Origin: Rhododendron vialii
Lineage: Eukaryota; Streptophyta; Magnoliopsida; Ericales; Ericaceae
DNA length: 64,000 bases
Direction of reading: 5' to 3'
NCBI RefSeq assembly: GCF_030253575.1
Contig: NC_080557.1
Location: forward strand, 41,616,501 to 41,680,500
In this document: positions 63,185-64,000 of the stretch, in pieces
Numbering within the stretch: the first letter of the stretch is position 1
How the letters are laid out: every line of letters begins with the position of its first letter
Position numbers and translations under genes: made by a program
The notes under the pieces: model-generated
What the model saw: the letters and a program-made list of their open reading frames with translations, nothing else
Databases searched by the model: none
Told to the model about the DNA's origin: nothing

Positions 63185-64000
63185 CAGGTTCCTTTTTCTT
63201 GTTTTGTTTTGGTTGCTGTCGATTGTTATGGGCTTTAACGTTCCGGATCCAATGATGGACCTAACGACGTTGTGATCCAGCTGTCTTCTTTTTCATCTTC
63301 CATTTAACTCCTCAAAGTTGCACACCTTTTTTATTTGGAAAAATGACGGCTAAAGACGTGTTTTGATAATTAATACCCCGCCAAAGACATTTTCCCTATT
63401 TGGGCGACCCTTTTTTGTTTTGATCAGTGTTAGCCCCTGTTTCACCTAGTTTTTTTTTTTTTTTTTTTGAAAATTTTCAGATTTTTAATTTTTGTCTTTA
63501 TTCAATATTTTTCTTCTTTCGTGTTTGTTAGTTTTGTATCAAACTTTTGTGAATTATTAGTTCGTCTCGATGAAATGAATAGGAAAAAAAAAATTATGAC
63601 TTTTATCCTAATATTTTGGGAATTGTTCAAGATAAAGCCCACAAAGATAAAAAGATCAGTTTTTTTTATGCTTTATCTTGAATATTTTCAGAATATTTTT
63701 GAAAAAGTCTCAATTTTTTACACAAAAAAAAAAAAAAAAAACCCCAAAAGGCTTCAACCAGATATAAAGATCAAAGAAAAGAGCTTTGCTTTGGCATCCC
63801 CTTAAGACGTGTTTGGATCATGGATTCAAGAAGTGATTTGTGGATGCATAGAGAAATATGCGTGGGAAAGATGAGATGACGACGAAGTTAAGATCGATGC
63901 TAATTAACTGTTTTGATTTTATTTTATTTTCCGTGTCACTTTCCTTTCCCTTCGTAAATCGTTCAAAAAATCCTTCTTCCAACCAATAGCCTTAATAAAC
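63185..64000. other. Intergenic with MITE and foldback fragments
   Basis: About 63339-63398, GGAAAAATGACGGCTAAAGA and GTGTTTTGATAATTAATACC followed by CATTTTCCC is a shortened relative of the MITE at 13625. About 63500-63600, TGTTAGTTTTGTATCAAAC and AGTTCGTCTCGATGAA matches the left arm of the foldback at 9669. Its inner part holds a separate hairpin (CAAGATAAAGC/GCTTTATCTTG). No gene seen to the window end. Confidence 0.45.

Noticed and set aside
62976-63255. Open frames on both strands over tRNA-His
   Set aside because: tRNA sequences commonly give such frames; the cloverleaf is complete.

Overview
The window is nuclear DNA of a core-eudicot plant. It has AT-rich intergenic DNA, spliced genes with GT-AG introns, many miniature inverted-repeat transposons (MITEs) and tRNA-derived SINEs, histone genes with plant-type promoters, and a mitochondrial fragment inside an intron. 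The species cannot be named from sequence alone.

Nine protein-coding genes can be read with confidence. From left to right they are: a Rab8-type GTPase (RABE1 class, minus, 1728-5627, 8 coding exons, 216 aa); histone H2B (plus, 14436-14882); a 93-aa single-RRM protein (plus, 22631-24734, 4 exons); an H2A.W-type histone H2A (minus, 26688-27398, 2 exons, SPKK tail); a second H2B (plus, 35198-35647); an ALY/REF mRNA-export adaptor (plus, 40596-43773, 5 exons, 239 aa); histone H4 (minus, 48574-48885); and cytosolic UDP-glucuronate decarboxylase UXS (minus, 53451-59966, 12 coding exons plus a 5'UTR intron, 344 aa). A probable terminal exon of a ninth gene lies at the left edge. There are two tRNA genes: tRNA-Cys(GCA) at 40376-40447 and tRNA-His(GTG) at 63113-63184.

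The intergenic DNA is mostly small mobile elements. Exact target-site duplications place many of them: hAT-like (8 bp), Mutator-like (9 bp), PIF/Harbinger-like (TAA, TTA or other 3 bp), Stowaway-like, and SINEs with about 12-bp duplications. At 49.3-51.6 kb three Harbinger-like MITEs stand end to end sharing TAA sites and are followed closely by a Stowaway-like element. At 12.7-13.4 kb a MITE sits inside a SINE. Large foldbacks lie at 9.67-10.06 kb and 33.6-34.2 kb. Local tandem duplication recurs: behind both H2B genes, in a 2.2-2.5 kb unknown block at 16.3-21.0 kb, in UXS introns, and at 61.65-62.03 kb.

The genes serve unrelated housekeeping roles: chromatin (H2A.W, two H2B, H4), mRNA export, organelle-type RNA binding, secretory trafficking and UDP-xylose supply. 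From memory, homologues of the whole set sit together in two paralogous Arabidopsis segments (around At5g59290-At5g59970 and At3g45930-At3g46440). The window therefore looks like an old conserved gene neighbourhood, with the novelty lying in its mobile elements and duplications.
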